Source: Methanoregula boonei 6A8
GTDB lineage: Archaea > Halobacteriota > Methanomicrobia > Methanomicrobiales > Methanospirillaceae
Assembly: GCF_000017625.1 (NCBI RefSeq)
Contig: NC_009712.1
Coordinates: forward strand, 248,001 to 312,000
Length of the DNA stretch: 64,000 bases
Direction: 5' to 3'
The notes under the pieces were generated by a model that saw only the letters and a list, made by a program, of their open reading frames with translations, did not search any database and was not told where the DNA came from. Positions 8,044-17,200 of the stretch are shown here, piece by piece. Every line of letters begins with the position of its first letter. The stretch's first letter is position 1. The translations under genes were made by a program, and so were the position numbers.

Positions 8044-9692
8044 GATTCAACCCACAGGACTGGAAAGAGAAATCCCATACGAATTTCGAAGGCGCATGGC
8101 ACGATGGCCCGTCGGTAATTACGCCGCCGGGGGAAGACAAAAAATATCCCCGCCTCCGGTACACGCGTGCACAGCCGCACCCGATCTTTGCAACCATCAA
8201 CCGGCTGCGCGAGATCTACCTCTCAATGGGATTTGACGAATGTGAGAACCCGGTGATTGTGGAGGAGAGCGACATCTACCGACAGTTCGGTCCCGAGGCA
8301 ATGGCGGTGCTGGACCGGGTCTTCTACATTGGCGGACTCCCGCGCCCGAACGTCGGGATCTCCAGAAAACAGCTGGACGAGATCAACGATATCCTCCAGA
8401 GTCACCGGAGCCCGCTTGTCCATGGACATGAGATCCCGGCAGGCGATAGCGGGAATAAAGAACCGTTCCGTCCGATGAGCAGGGAAACCGAAGAGCAACT
8501 CCGCGAAACCCTCCATGCGTACAAAAAATCAGAGATCGACGGGGACGAACTCACCCATGAGCTGGCAAAAGTCCTTGGGGTCGATGACGGAATTGTCGTA
8601 CATATCCTCGATTCAGTCTTCCCAGAATTCAGGTCGCTCGTGCCCGAGTCCTCGCGCAGCACGCTGCGCAGCCACATGACCAGCGGCTGGTTCATGACCC
8701 TTGGCTCCCTCTGGGAGCGCACGCCACTCCCCATAAAACTCTTCTCGGTAGACCGCTGCTTCCGGCGCGAACAGGCAGAAGGTCCGACCCGGCTCATGAC
8801 TTACCACTCCGCGTCCTGTGTTGTGGCAAGAGAAGATGTCACCATCGAAGATGGCAAAGCGGTAAGCGAAGCGCTCCTCTCTGCATTCGGGTACGAGGAC
8901 TTCCGGTTCCAGCCCGATGACAAACGCTCCAAGTACTATATGCCGGATTCTCAGACTGAAGTGTACGCAAAACATCCGGTGCACGGCTGGGTCGAGGTAG
9001 CAACCTTTGGCATGTACTCTCCGTCGGCCCTGGGGGAGTACGGGATCGGTGTCCCGGTCATGAACCTCGGCCTTGGGGTCGAGCGGCTCGCGATGATCGC
9101 GTACAATGCAAACGATGTCCGGCAGCTCTCGTATCCCCAGTTCTTCCCGCGCCTTGCGGGGGACCGGGAGATCGCATGCGCCGTGCACCTCAGGGAGGAG
9201 CCTGTTACCGTCGAGGGGAAAGCACTTGCGCTCGCAATTGCCCGGGTGGCCGCGGCACATGCCACGGAACAAGGCCCCTGCTCCTTTACCGTATGGGAAG
9301 GTACCCTCTATGGCAGGAACGTGAACGTGATCATTGAGGAGACCGAAGCCAATGCAAAACTCTGCGGTCCTGCATGTGCAAACGAGATCTTTGTCCACGA
9401 GGGAAATATCCTTGGCGTCCCTGACAACGAGAAATGGAAGGACGTGCGCATAAAAGGTATCCCGACCGGAATCTCCTACCTGAGTGCGGTCTCCGCTCTG
9501 GCTGCGGCAAACATTGAACATGCGGCCCGGTGCGGTACCGGCACCCAGGTCCAGGTCAAGATGGCAAAGCATCCCGGTGATATTAACCTTAAGATCGAAG
9601 AGTACGCGATGAGGACGATCACGGATACCAAAAAGAAAGTCGATGTCCGCGGCCCGGTCTTTCTGGCAGTCCGATCAGAGATCGCGGAATAA
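8040..9692 (+). CDS. sepS: O-phosphoseryl-tRNA(Cys) synthetase
   Basis: SepRS, 550 residues, a class II synthetase that charges tRNA-Cys with phosphoserine. SepCysS then converts this to Cys-tRNA, the pathway found in methanogens and some other archaea. The N-terminus [17 protein letters not shown] is characteristic, as are the motif 2 region [20 protein letters not shown] and motif 3 [14 protein letters not shown]. The ATG overlaps the taw1 stop (ATGA). SepCysS is not in this window. A C-terminal anticodon-recognition domain of about 170 residues is intact. Confidence 0.96.
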   Translation: MRFNPQDWKEKSHTNFEGAWHDGPSVITPPGEDKKYPRLRYTRAQPHPIFATINRLREIYLSMGFDECENPVIVEESDIYRQFGPEAMAVLDRVFYIGGLPRPNVGISRKQLDEINDILQSHRSPLVHGHEIPAGDSGNKEPFRPMSRETEEQLRETLHAYKKSEIDGDELTHELAKVLGVDDGIVVHILDSVFPEFRSLVPESSRSTLRSHMTSGWFMTLGSLWERTPLPIKLFSVDRCFRREQAEGPTRLMTYHSASCVVAREDVTIEDGKAVSEALLSAFGYEDFRFQPDDKRSKYYMPDSQTEVYAKHPVHGWVEVATFGMYSPSALGEYGIGVPVMNLGLGVERLAMIAYNANDVRQLSYPQFFPRLAGDREIACAVHLREEPVTVEGKALALAIARVAAAHATEQGPCSFTVWEGTLYGRNVNVIIEETEANAKLCGPACANEIFVHEGNILGVPDNEKWKDVRIKGIPTGISYLSAVSALAAANIEHAARCGTGTQVQVKMAKHPGDINLKIEEYAMRTITDTKKKVDVRGPVFLAVRSEIAE

Positions 9693-9732
9693 TTTTCCCC
9701 CGGTACCAATAAGGGGAATCGGACGGTATTTC

Positions 9733-11151
9733 CTAGACCCGAGTCCCGTATGATCCTTTCGGGACAAAGATCTCAAACCGGGCACCCTCACCCGGGATGC
9801 CGGTCTCCTGGATCTCCATCTTGGTAATCGCCAGGATCTCCCGGCTCAGGTACAGGCCAAGACCGGTATTCTGGAAGTACTCTCGCCGGAAGATCTTCTC
9901 TTTTGCACCGGCCGGGACACCTATGCCGTTATCCTCGTACACAACCATAAGGCCGTGGTCATCCTCACGTGAGAATACCCGGATAACGGAGACCCTTTCC
10001 CCATGACGCAAGGAGTTTTCCAGGAGGTTGAAAAAGACCTTCTCTATTAAGGGATCCGCATAGACCCAGAGATTATCGAGGTGAATTTCGAGCGTCATAC
10101 GGGAAAGGGCGAGGCTGCCTGCAGCCCGGGAGAAGATCTCCTCCGCATTCTGCCAACGGGGCGCAGCGTTCCCGATCTCCTGGTAGTCCCGGGTAAAGAG
10201 GATCTGGGTCTTCATAGTCTCTGCGGTCGAGATCGCCTTACCCAGGGATTCGCGGACCCGGGGATCTGTACTGGCATTGAGGCAGGACTCCAGGTACCCG
10301 AACATCCCGGTGAGCTGGTTGAGGATGTCATGGCGGGTGATCGAGTTCATTATCCCAAGGTTCCTGAGGGCTTCACGGAGTGCAAATTCCGCAGTCTTCC
10401 GCTCTGTGATGTCCCTTCCTACGGACTGGTATTCGATGATCTTTCCTTCGGCATCAAAGATCGCCCGGTTTTCCCAGTTCTGCCATGCCACCCTGCCATC
10501 GGGAAGGATCCACGGCAGTTCCAGGGTACTGGTCGGGGCATCCGGGGAAAGTGCGCGGAGGTCCTGTAAAAAGAGGTCCTTCTGGCCGAATGGCGGCAGA
10601 TCGACCGTTTTCCCAAAGATTAATTCTTTCTCATTCAGGGAGACGTAACGGCAATAAGCCCCGTTTGCAAAGACCAGTCTGCCGTCAGGCCGGAACCGGA
10701 CAATAAATTCAGACTGGTCCTCCACAACGCTCCGATACCGCTTCTCGCTTTTTTCAAGTTCCTCCTTGATCCGGTGCTGATTTACGGCCTGCGTGACATA
10801 ATGCCTGAGTACCGGAAACACTTTTTCCGGATCCGTCCCTTTGAGAAGGTAATAGGTTGCACCGGTGTTGAGCGCCCGGATGGCGTCATTATGGCTGGAT
10901 TTTTTTGCAAAAATAATAAAGGGGGTTGATTCCTTACGCCCCAACCGTAAGACCTCAAGGAAAGCCTGCCCATCCGTCACCGGCAGGCAGGACTCGGACA
11001 CAATGACATCGAACCGGCGTTCCCGGATAAGATCCAGGGCTTCGTACGCAGATCCGAGCGTCACTACCCGGATCCCGGGGTCAGACTCAAGGAACCCGCG
11101 GACCTCTTCCTGCATACGGGCATCCGGCTCAACGTACAGAACGGAAATCAT
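9733..11151 (-). CDS. Histidine kinase with degenerate receiver, PAS domain
   Basis: A 472-residue cytoplasmic kinase with three parts: a receiver-like domain (about 1-120), a PAS domain with PAC (about 140-260, ending VGRDITERK), and a histidine-kinase core with H-box SITRHDILNQL, N-box FFNLLENSLRHG and G-boxes NGIGVP and NTGLGLYLS. The receiver is abnormal. The phosphoacceptor Asp is Glu53 (VSES), the acidic pair after the first strand is Glu-Pro, and the conserved Thr is Ala82. Lys104 is kept. The two relatives at 31493 and 47637 have intact Asp53. The start was set at MISVLYVE by comparison with them; an in-frame upstream codon would add 11 residues. Confidence 0.88.
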   Translation of the reverse strand: MISVLYVEPDARMQEEVRGFLESDPGIRVVTLGSAYEALDLIRERRFDVIVSESCLPVTDGQAFLEVLRLGRKESTPFIIFAKKSSHNDAIRALNTGATYYLLKGTDPEKVFPVLRHYVTQAVNQHRIKEELEKSEKRYRSVVEDQSEFIVRFRPDGRLVFANGAYCRYVSLNEKELIFGKTVDLPPFGQKDLFLQDLRALSPDAPTSTLELPWILPDGRVAWQNWENRAIFDAEGKIIEYQSVGRDITERKTAEFALREALRNLGIMNSITRHDILNQLTGMFGYLESCLNASTDPRVRESLGKAISTAETMKTQILFTRDYQEIGNAAPRWQNAEEIFSRAAGSLALSRMTLEIHLDNLWVYADPLIEKVFFNLLENSLRHGERVSVIRVFSREDDHGLMVVYEDNGIGVPAGAKEKIFRREYFQNTGLGLYLSREILAITKMEIQETGIPGEGARFEIFVPKGSYGTRV

Positions 11152-11267
11152 ACTTTTGCTGCAATAAGATGGTGGTACTATCACTTACATGTTGGGTTTG
11201 GCGAATTTTTTCCCAAAAAAAATTCCATTTGCCGCACAATGGCAGAATATTTTACAAAAACAAAAAA

Positions 11268-12233
11268 TTATCTGTGGTCCTGCAGGAAAATCCGCCGGTT
11301 GATGATCCGCCACGAGAGGAGCAGCTGGACAATATTGGTCGGGGTCACAACCTTTCGCCCGGCAAACATCTCTATAGGGTGGATTCCGGTCTGGTGCTCG
11401 ATTGAGAGTTCCAGATTACGGACCGTATCGTAATTCATCTCCCCGTCAAAGGTGAGTGAGCGCAAAAAAGAACATTCGATCCTCTGCGTTGAAAATTCAA
11501 TAGAGAACTCACTTTCATGGAAGGCAAGCAGGGAGGTGAGATCGATAGAGAGGGATGTATTGCGGACTGCCTGGTCCATCGGGTTCTGGAGCAGGGAGAT
11601 GGAGTATACATTTTTTGCAGGCCCGAGATCCTTCCCGTACTTCGAGTACCCGATCCGAATAATTGCATCGGCATTGCAGCGCTGAGGTTCGATATATGTC
11701 GCATAATCTGCTTCGCGCCGGGCAATCTCCCCGTTGACCTCGTCCGGGGAATACCCCCGCTGCCCGGTATCGCGCTGCCGTTTCCATGCATACTTGACCT
11801 CCCGGTCCGGATCGACAAAGACGGAGAAATCCACAAGATCCCGGAGAGCCGGCGTAAAGAGGGTGTGGAGGCCTTCAAGGATCAGGATCTTTTTTGAAGG
11901 AAACGGGATGGGTGGATCGAATGTGCCTGTTGCATGATTGTATACCGGTTTTTCAATCGCGTAGCCTTGTTTAAGGTGTGCCACGTCTGCTTCAAGCCCT
12001 GAGAGATTATTTGCATCGGGATGGAGCGGGGTAATATCGAGGTGGTGGCGCTCCTCCCGGTCATACGTGTGATAGTCATCCAGCGTGATGGTGGCAACAA
12101 GGTCAGGGCCGAAGATCTCGCGGATGGCGTTGGTGAATGTGGTTTTTCCCGATCCGCTGTCACCTGCAACGCCGATGACAAAGACAAGTGGAGAGCGGGC
12201 GATGATCTCCTTGAACGGGGGAGTACGGGGCAT
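11268..12233 (-). CDS. prk: Phosphoribulokinase, archaeal type
   Basis: A 321-residue P-loop kinase of the phosphoribulokinase/uridine kinase family. The P-loop is GDSGSGKTT (residues 24-32). Segments diagnostic of phosphoribulokinase follow: LDDYHTYDREERHHLDITPL, then PDANN, then KPVYNHATGTFDPP, LILEGLH and YIEPQRCNADAIIRI. These match PRK rather than uridine kinase. The reaction is ATP-dependent phosphorylation of ribulose 5-phosphate to ribulose 1,5-bisphosphate, the RuBisCO substrate. In Methanomicrobiales, PRK works with RuBisCO in the reductive hexulose-phosphate pathway (literature knowledge). RuBisCO is not in this window. Confidence 0.85.
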   Translation of the reverse strand: MPRTPPFKEIIARSPLVFVIGVAGDSGSGKTTFTNAIREIFGPDLVATITLDDYHTYDREERHHLDITPLHPDANNLSGLEADVAHLKQGYAIEKPVYNHATGTFDPPIPFPSKKILILEGLHTLFTPALRDLVDFSVFVDPDREVKYAWKRQRDTGQRGYSPDEVNGEIARREADYATYIEPQRCNADAIIRIGYSKYGKDLGPAKNVYSISLLQNPMDQAVRNTSLSIDLTSLLAFHESEFSIEFSTQRIECSFLRSLTFDGEMNYDTVRNLELSIEHQTGIHPIEMFAGRKVVTPTNIVQLLLSWRIINRRIFLQDHR

Positions 12234-12316
12234 GGTGTACCCGGTACCTGAAACGTTATCCCAGATAAGCGTACAGGAGTTGCCGGCCCCTGATTATAAT
12301 GGTTGACGTGTCAGCG

Positions 12317-12359
12317 TATGTTAGAAAAAGATAACTTTATCATTCATCATATGTTAGAA
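12317..12359 (+). promoter_or_regulatory. Direct repeats upstream of the membrane protein/XRE pair
   Basis: TATGTTAGAA occurs at 12317-12326 and again at 12350-12359, start to start 33 bp, with AT-rich sequence between. This lies just upstream of the gene at 12388, whose operon encodes a small XRE regulator, so an autoregulatory binding site is plausible. The spacing of about three helical turns puts both sites on the same DNA face. Confidence 0.4.
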
Positions 12360-12387
12360 TAATGTAACAAAAAGTGGGGTAAATCTC

Positions 12388-12774
12388 ATGAAACCGAGAA
12401 ACATTTACCGGATTGTTATCGGGCTCCTGTTTATTCTGACCGGGGCAGTTGCCGGCCTGTCCTCATCAGGGAACATCGTCCTCCCGGTGATCCTCCTTGC
12501 AGCCGGTGCCGCATTTCTTACTACCGGCCTTATCCGGCACAACCGCTATGGCGATGACCCGGAATCGGACGAGCGCTCAAAAAAGATCGGGGCGTACGGG
12601 CTTTCGTATGCATGGATGACCGGTGCTGTGGGGATAACCCTGCTCTTCTGGGGAGAGTACGCCGGAATCGGACACCTTGGAGGGACGGAGGCACTGGAGC
12701 TGTCCGTGCTCCTGCTGGTAATCCCGGCGGTTGTCTTCCAGGCCTACCTTTTCCGCAAAGGGGATGTAGAGTGA
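12388..12774 (+). CDS. Small integral membrane protein, four predicted TM segments
   Basis: A 128-residue hydrophobic protein with membrane segments near residues 8-28, 31-50, 70-90 and 100-120, and a charged loop ([18 protein letters not shown]) in the middle. It resembles the DUF2178-type membrane proteins often encoded next to small XRE regulators; the assignment is by pattern only. The last bases overlap a possible GTG start of the downstream regulator (GTGA), so the two are co-translated. A role in sensing for the regulator is inference. Confidence 0.75.
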   Translation: MKPRNIYRIVIGLLFILTGAVAGLSSSGNIVLPVILLAAGAAFLTTGLIRHNRYGDDPESDERSKKIGAYGLSYAWMTGAVGITLLFWGEYAGIGHLGGTEALELSVLLLVIPAVVFQAYLFRKGDVE

Positions 12775-12797
12775 GACTGAATGGCAGGATTGCATTC

Positions 12798-13031
12798 ATG
12801 CAGACGAAAATAAAGGAATGCCGGGCCCGGTACTCCCTCACTCAGGATGAACTCGCCAAAAAGGTGGGCGTGCGGCGCGAAACGATCGTCTTTCTCGAAC
12901 AGGGGAAGTACAACCCGTCGCTCAAACTTGCGCACGATGTGGCAAAAACCCTGCATACGACCATCGACGAGCTCTTTATCTTCGACGACGATGAGCCCGG
13001 GCCCGAGAGCAGGGTCGTGCTTGTGGACTAA
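12798..13031 (+). CDS. XRE-family helix-turn-helix transcriptional regulator
   Basis: A 77-residue stand-alone HTH_3 protein: [20 protein letters not shown], then [20 protein letters not shown], then [20 protein letters not shown]. All helices of a Cro/C1-type fold are present and there is no effector domain. Residues match the short archaeal and bacterial regulators paired with DUF2178-like membrane proteins. An upstream in-frame GTG at 12771, which overlaps the stop of the membrane protein, would add nine residues. I chose ATG 12798 because family members start there. The gene ends 10 bases from the convergent mrfA-like gene. Confidence 0.85.
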   Translation: MQTKIKECRARYSLTQDELAKKVGVRRETIVFLEQGKYNPSLKLAHDVAKTLHTTIDELFIFDDDEPGPESRVVLVD

Positions 13032-13033
13032 TC

Positions 13034-13040
13034 TTTTTTT
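13034..13040. terminator. T-tract between convergent genes
   Basis: A run of seven T residues lies between the stops of the XRE regulator (plus) and the helicase (minus). Archaeal terminators are T-rich without an obligatory hairpin, so this fits termination of the plus-strand transcript. Confidence 0.35.
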
Positions 13041-13041
13041 C

Positions 13042-15363
13042 TTATTGTGCCACCGGCCCGGCGCCCGGGATGATGCCGGCCTGTCCGGGCATGGTAATAT
13101 TTCCGGCCCCGGCCGCTGCAAGCCCGGCAAGGATCATGACCGTTGCCTCCTTGTCGAGCGGGATATTATCGTTCCCGCACTTGGGGGAGTAGATGCAGGA
13201 CGGGCAGCCTTTCTTGCACGTACAGTCGCGCACCATCTCGTGCGTGCGGGTGAAAAGCTCCGGAAGCAGCGTGTATGCCTTCTCTGCAAGGCCGATGCCG
13301 CCCTCGTACCCATCGTAGATAAAGATCATCGGCTCGCCGCTCTCCCCAAATACAGGACACGAGAGGCCGCCGATATCCCAGCGGTCGCAGAGAACAAAGA
13401 AGGGCATGAGCGCGATGAGTGCATGCTCGGCCCCGTGCAGCCCGCCCGCAAGGTCGAGGCCGCTGGCACAGACCGGTGTGGCAAGAGTCTCGGGGACAAC
13501 CAGCCAGAAGGCTTTGGTCCGGAACGTGATCGGCGGTAGATCGAGCGGTTCGACGCCAAGGACCGTATCGCCCTTCTTAATCTTGTACGCGGTGTACCGC
13601 TCGGTCACTTCCACGTTGCCGAATGCACAGGTGACACCGTGTATCTCCCGGGTTTCAAGCGTTTCGAGAACCTTCAGGCTTGTGTCCTTGAGCGGCTGCG
13701 TATAGTAATCGACATCCGTTTCACTCACCCGGACAGTGTGGTTCTCAAGGTCCATCTCATTTACCACGTACGTGATGCCCTGGTGGAGCATGATCGCCCC
13801 CTTGTGCGCCTCGCGGTATGCCTGCGCCCGGTCCATGGTTTCAAGCACCCGGCCCTCGCAGAGGATCCGGAAGCTCTCCGCGGCCATCCCGTCAAGTGTG
13901 ACCGCCTCCGCGGCCCGGCCTCTCCCGGCATACACAAAGCCCCGGGAGGTGCGGGAGAGAAGCCCGCTCCCGGCAAGATCTGAAAGCACCGGGGAGAACC
14001 GGTCACCGAAAAATTCCCGGTCCTTTTCTTCATGGAGGGGAAGTTCCGCTGCTGCGCACAGGAGGTGACCGGAGACGATGTACGGGTTTTGCGTATCGAT
14101 GATCGCATGCTCGTGGGGCCGGGAGAAAAACTCTTCCGGGTGGTGCATGAAGTACTGGTCGAGCGGGTTTGCCTGCGCAACGAGCACCGCAAGCGACTCA
14201 CCGGCCTTTCTCCCCGCCCGGCCGGCCTGCTGCCGGGTGGACATCATCGTGCCCGGGTAACCGTCGATAATCACCGCATCGAGCGACCCGATATCAATCC
14301 CGAGTTCGAGCGCGTTTGTCGAGACAACTCCCCTGATCTCCCGGCCTTTGAGCCGGCTCTCGATCCAGCGGCGCTCTTCGGGGAGGTAGCCGGCCCGGTA
14401 GGCAAGGACACTTTCTGCGAGCCGGGGGGAATTGCGCCGGAGGTCCTCTTTTGCCCAGAGCGCAACGAGCTCCGCGATCTTTCGGGAACCGGCAAAGCAG
14501 AGCGCCTGGAGGTCGCCTTTGACACAGGAAACGAGAAGATCCTTTGATTCCTGATGGGCGGAGCGCTCGCCAACGCCATCGAAAAATGGGTTATAGAGGA
14601 CAAAGTGTCGTCTGCCCCGCGGGGAACCATCGCTTTCCACCTGCACGAAGGGCAGGCCAGCAAGTCTTTTTGCAAATTCCTCCGGGTTTGCGAGCGTTGC
14701 ACTCGAAAGCACGAACTGTGGATCGGTGCCATAATACCGGGCAAGCCGGCGGAGTCTTCGAACGAGAAGCGCGATTTGCGAGCCGAAGATCCCCCGGTAC
14801 CGGTGGGCTTCGTCCAGCACAACGTACTGGAGGTTTGAGAAAAACGGGCTCCATTTACTGTGCCAGGAGAGGACCTGGTGGAGTTCGTACGGGTTCGAGA
14901 TCACGATCCGGGCGTGCTCCCGGATCGCGGACCTTTTCGACTGCGGGGTATCCCCATCGTAGATCGCGGATTTTACCGGGATACCGGTGAACTTTTCCAT
15001 TGCAAGGAGCGTTGCGAGCTGGTCGTTTGCAAGCGCTTTTGTGGGGTAGAGGTAGAGCGCCCGGGCATCCGGGTCTGCTGACATACGCTCAAAGACCGGG
15101 AGGTTGAATGCAAGGGTCTTCCCACTCGCCGTCGGGGTTGTGATGATCACGTTCCTGTGTTCGCGGAGGAGGTTGACTGCCTCGCACTGGTGGGTGAAGA
15201 GCCGGATACCGGCATGGGCCAGGTATGCATCAAGCGCATCGGGAAGAGGCCGGTCGAGCTTCCCGTACGCTGCCGGTTCCGGGTCCGTAACGTTGTGGCA
15301 GGCGACCCGGCTGCGGTACACGGGATTGGTGCTGATGAAGTGCACCACATCAGCAACGGCCAC
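13042..15363 (-). CDS. DEAD/DEAH helicase with C-terminal DUF1998 and Cys cluster, MrfA/YprA family
   Basis: A 773-residue SF2 helicase. Walker A is TPTASGKT, the DEAH box VVLDEAHRYRG, motif III SSATLANPEEF, and motif VI QQAGRAGRKAGESL. The C-terminus is the MrfA/YprA type with the four-Cys cluster CTCKKGCPSCIYSPKCGN (about residues 726-743). In Bacillus subtilis, MrfA works with the exonuclease MrfB in repair of mitomycin-induced DNA damage (established there). Here the upstream gene is an MrfB-like nuclease overlapping by 14 bases, so the same partnership is likely. Confidence 0.88.
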   Translation of the reverse strand: MAVADVVHFISTNPVYRSRVACHNVTDPEPAAYGKLDRPLPDALDAYLAHAGIRLFTHQCEAVNLLREHRNVIITTPTASGKTLAFNLPVFERMSADPDARALYLYPTKALANDQLATLLAMEKFTGIPVKSAIYDGDTPQSKRSAIREHARIVISNPYELHQVLSWHSKWSPFFSNLQYVVLDEAHRYRGIFGSQIALLVRRLRRLARYYGTDPQFVLSSATLANPEEFAKRLAGLPFVQVESDGSPRGRRHFVLYNPFFDGVGERSAHQESKDLLVSCVKGDLQALCFAGSRKIAELVALWAKEDLRRNSPRLAESVLAYRAGYLPEERRWIESRLKGREIRGVVSTNALELGIDIGSLDAVIIDGYPGTMMSTRQQAGRAGRKAGESLAVLVAQANPLDQYFMHHPEEFFSRPHEHAIIDTQNPYIVSGHLLCAAAELPLHEEKDREFFGDRFSPVLSDLAGSGLLSRTSRGFVYAGRGRAAEAVTLDGMAAESFRILCEGRVLETMDRAQAYREAHKGAIMLHQGITYVVNEMDLENHTVRVSETDVDYYTQPLKDTSLKVLETLETREIHGVTCAFGNVEVTERYTAYKIKKGDTVLGVEPLDLPPITFRTKAFWLVVPETLATPVCASGLDLAGGLHGAEHALIALMPFFVLCDRWDIGGLSCPVFGESGEPMIFIYDGYEGGIGLAEKAYTLLPELFTRTHEMVRDCTCKKGCPSCIYSPKCGNDNIPLDKEATVMILAGLAAAGAGNITMPGQAGIIPGAGPVAQ

Positions 15364-16435
15364 AGGTCTCCCCCAGCAGGTAAAAGAAGAGGTGCGCCGT
15401 TGATATCACGTCCTGCCGGTTGTGGTGGACGATGGGGACGAGCGGGCCGCAGTTATTTGTCCGCAGGTAAGTCTCGTAGAACTCGGGGACCATCTGGCCC
15501 GGCACATCGTTTTCCCGCCCGACACCGAGAATTGCGGATTCGAGTTCCCCGAGACGGCAGGAGGGATACTGCCCCTTCCACCGGCGCCGGGCAAAGTGCA
15601 GGACATCGAAGTGCGGGACCCGGGAAACCGGGGGGATGCCATAGTATGCAAGCCGGTCCTGCACGTACGGGAGGTCGAACGCTTTGCCGTTGAAGGTGAC
15701 AAGCGCTTTTTTCTGTCTGGCAAAATGGCCTGCCAGTGCCGTGAGTGCGGCTGCCTCCTCGCCGATGTCGCGGAGCAGGTACTGGCGGACAACGAAGTTC
15801 CTTTCTTCAACGGTCCCGACCCCAAAGAGGATGATGGGCCGGGAGAAGAGGCCGAGCGTCTCGATATCGAGGAATACGAAATCTTGAGGTGAAAACGCAC
15901 CGGCCGCCCCGAGCACGAACGGGTGGGACTTTGCATGCCGGTTGCCGGCAAGGTCCATGATCTCACGGGGATCGGCACGGCTAAGGCGTTCGAGCACCTC
16001 ACGTGCCGCGTACCGGAACCGGGGGTGGTTTGCGAGGTCGGCTATCGTTTTCCAGCCCCGGGCCCTGAGCCGGGCTGCAGAGCGCTCCCCGATCCCCCGG
16101 ACCAGCGTGAGGTCGGCAAGCATCTCCGCACTAAGACGCTCCCCGTCAAGGGGAGGGGCAGCAAATGCCTCGCGGTGTTCGAGGGCAAGGCAGGTCCCGT
16201 TTTCTGTTTCGATCTCGCTACCGGGAAACAGGGATTCAAACGAGACATTGTCGTACTGTGATACCAGTCTCCCCAAAAGGGCCCGGGCCCGGTCGTATTC
16301 GGAAGAGAACAGGCAGGAACCGGCAAGTCCCGCTCCAAAGACGTTCCCGTCGCGGACCACGCTGTACTCCCGCAATGCAGCCATCCTCTGCTGCCAGATC
16401 TCCCCTATCCTGCTTTCAGCCTGCATGCCGGCCAT
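15350..16435 (-). CDS. RNase H-like 3'-5' exonuclease, MrfB/YprB family, with helix-hairpin-helix
   Basis: A 361-residue protein. The C-terminal half is a DEDD-type exonuclease: FVFLDIETLG supplies DxE, VTFNGKAFDLPYV the second Asp, and HHNRQDVIST the last acidic residue. This is the YprB ribonuclease H-like fold. The region before it has a helix-hairpin-helix (VRGIGERSAARLRARG) followed by a helical segment. It directly precedes and overlaps the MrfA-like helicase, so the two form an operon. Bacterial MrfB has a different accessory region (TPR), so the HhH arrangement is worth noting. Confidence 0.83.
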   Translation of the reverse strand: MAGMQAESRIGEIWQQRMAALREYSVVRDGNVFGAGLAGSCLFSSEYDRARALLGRLVSQYDNVSFESLFPGSEIETENGTCLALEHREAFAAPPLDGERLSAEMLADLTLVRGIGERSAARLRARGWKTIADLANHPRFRYAAREVLERLSRADPREIMDLAGNRHAKSHPFVLGAAGAFSPQDFVFLDIETLGLFSRPIILFGVGTVEERNFVVRQYLLRDIGEEAAALTALAGHFARQKKALVTFNGKAFDLPYVQDRLAYYGIPPVSRVPHFDVLHFARRRWKGQYPSCRLGELESAILGVGRENDVPGQMVPEFYETYLRTNNCGPLVPIVHHNRQDVISTAHLFFYLLGETCGRC

Positions 16436-16535
16436 CCGTATGTACCTGATCCCAAAATCTCCTGTTTAAACTCCCGCCGCGGGGAGTGAAAGTGATAAGA
16501 AACCTCATCAGCATGCCCGGTACACCATTCCGGCA

Positions 16536-17192
16536 ATGATCACGATCCTCCGGCACGGGGAACACGAACCCGCGGGTACTATCGAAGATACCCTGAATGC
16601 GAAAAACGAGCCTTTCACGGTCATCAGGCTGTACGAAAGCGATCCCGTTCCGGCCGACCCGCCGGAACGGCTTATCGTCCTTGGCGGCCAGATGAGCGTG
16701 AACGATGAGCGGGAATTCCCATTCCTTGTCGATGAAAAATCGCTCGTAAAAAAGGCCGTGGCCCGCGGTTCCACGGTGTTTGGGATCTGCCTTGGCGCCC
16801 AGATGATTGCAGCGGCCTGCGGGAAAACCGTGTATGCCGGAGAGAAGGAACTCGGCTGGCGGACGCTCACCGGCTGTAACTCCCCCGGCCATCGCTTCTT
16901 CCCAGGACAGTTCAACGTGTTCCACTGGCATAAGGAGACATTCGATCTCCCGGAAGGAGCCCGCCTCCTTGCAACCGGGACTGCGGTGAAGAACCAGGCG
17001 TTCATGCTCAATAACGCGCTCGGTGTCCAGTTTCACACGGAGGTAACAAAGGAGATCATTACCTTCTGGGCAAAGGATCTTGGCGCGGACGAGCGGGATC
17101 TGATCCTGAAAGACTCCGAAGAAAAACTTATCGAGAACAGGATCCTGTGCGACGCGATCGTCAGCGTGTTCCTTGCCGGCTGGAAATGGTGA
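16536..17192 (+). CDS. Class I glutamine amidotransferase-like protein
   Basis: A 218-residue stand-alone GATase1 domain. The nucleophile elbow GICLGAQ carries Cys85, and the His-Glu pair is His167 and Glu169 (QFHTEVT), so the triad is complete. The sequence resembles the GMP-synthase-like amidotransferases of unknown partner rather than carbamoyl-phosphate or GMP synthetase subunits. It is followed by a HAD phosphatase 8 bases downstream. What amide acceptor it serves is not evident. Confidence 0.83.
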   Translation: MITILRHGEHEPAGTIEDTLNAKNEPFTVIRLYESDPVPADPPERLIVLGGQMSVNDEREFPFLVDEKSLVKKAVARGSTVFGICLGAQMIAAACGKTVYAGEKELGWRTLTGCNSPGHRFFPGQFNVFHWHKETFDLPEGARLLATGTAVKNQAFMLNNALGVQFHTEVTKEIITFWAKDLGADERDLILKDSEEKLIENRILCDAIVSVFLAGWKW

Positions 17193-17200
17193 GGGGAGTT

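Noticed and set aside
8613-9572. 319-codon minus-strand ORF
   Set aside because: Fully antisense to sepS, which has class II synthetase motifs. No recognisable protein features.
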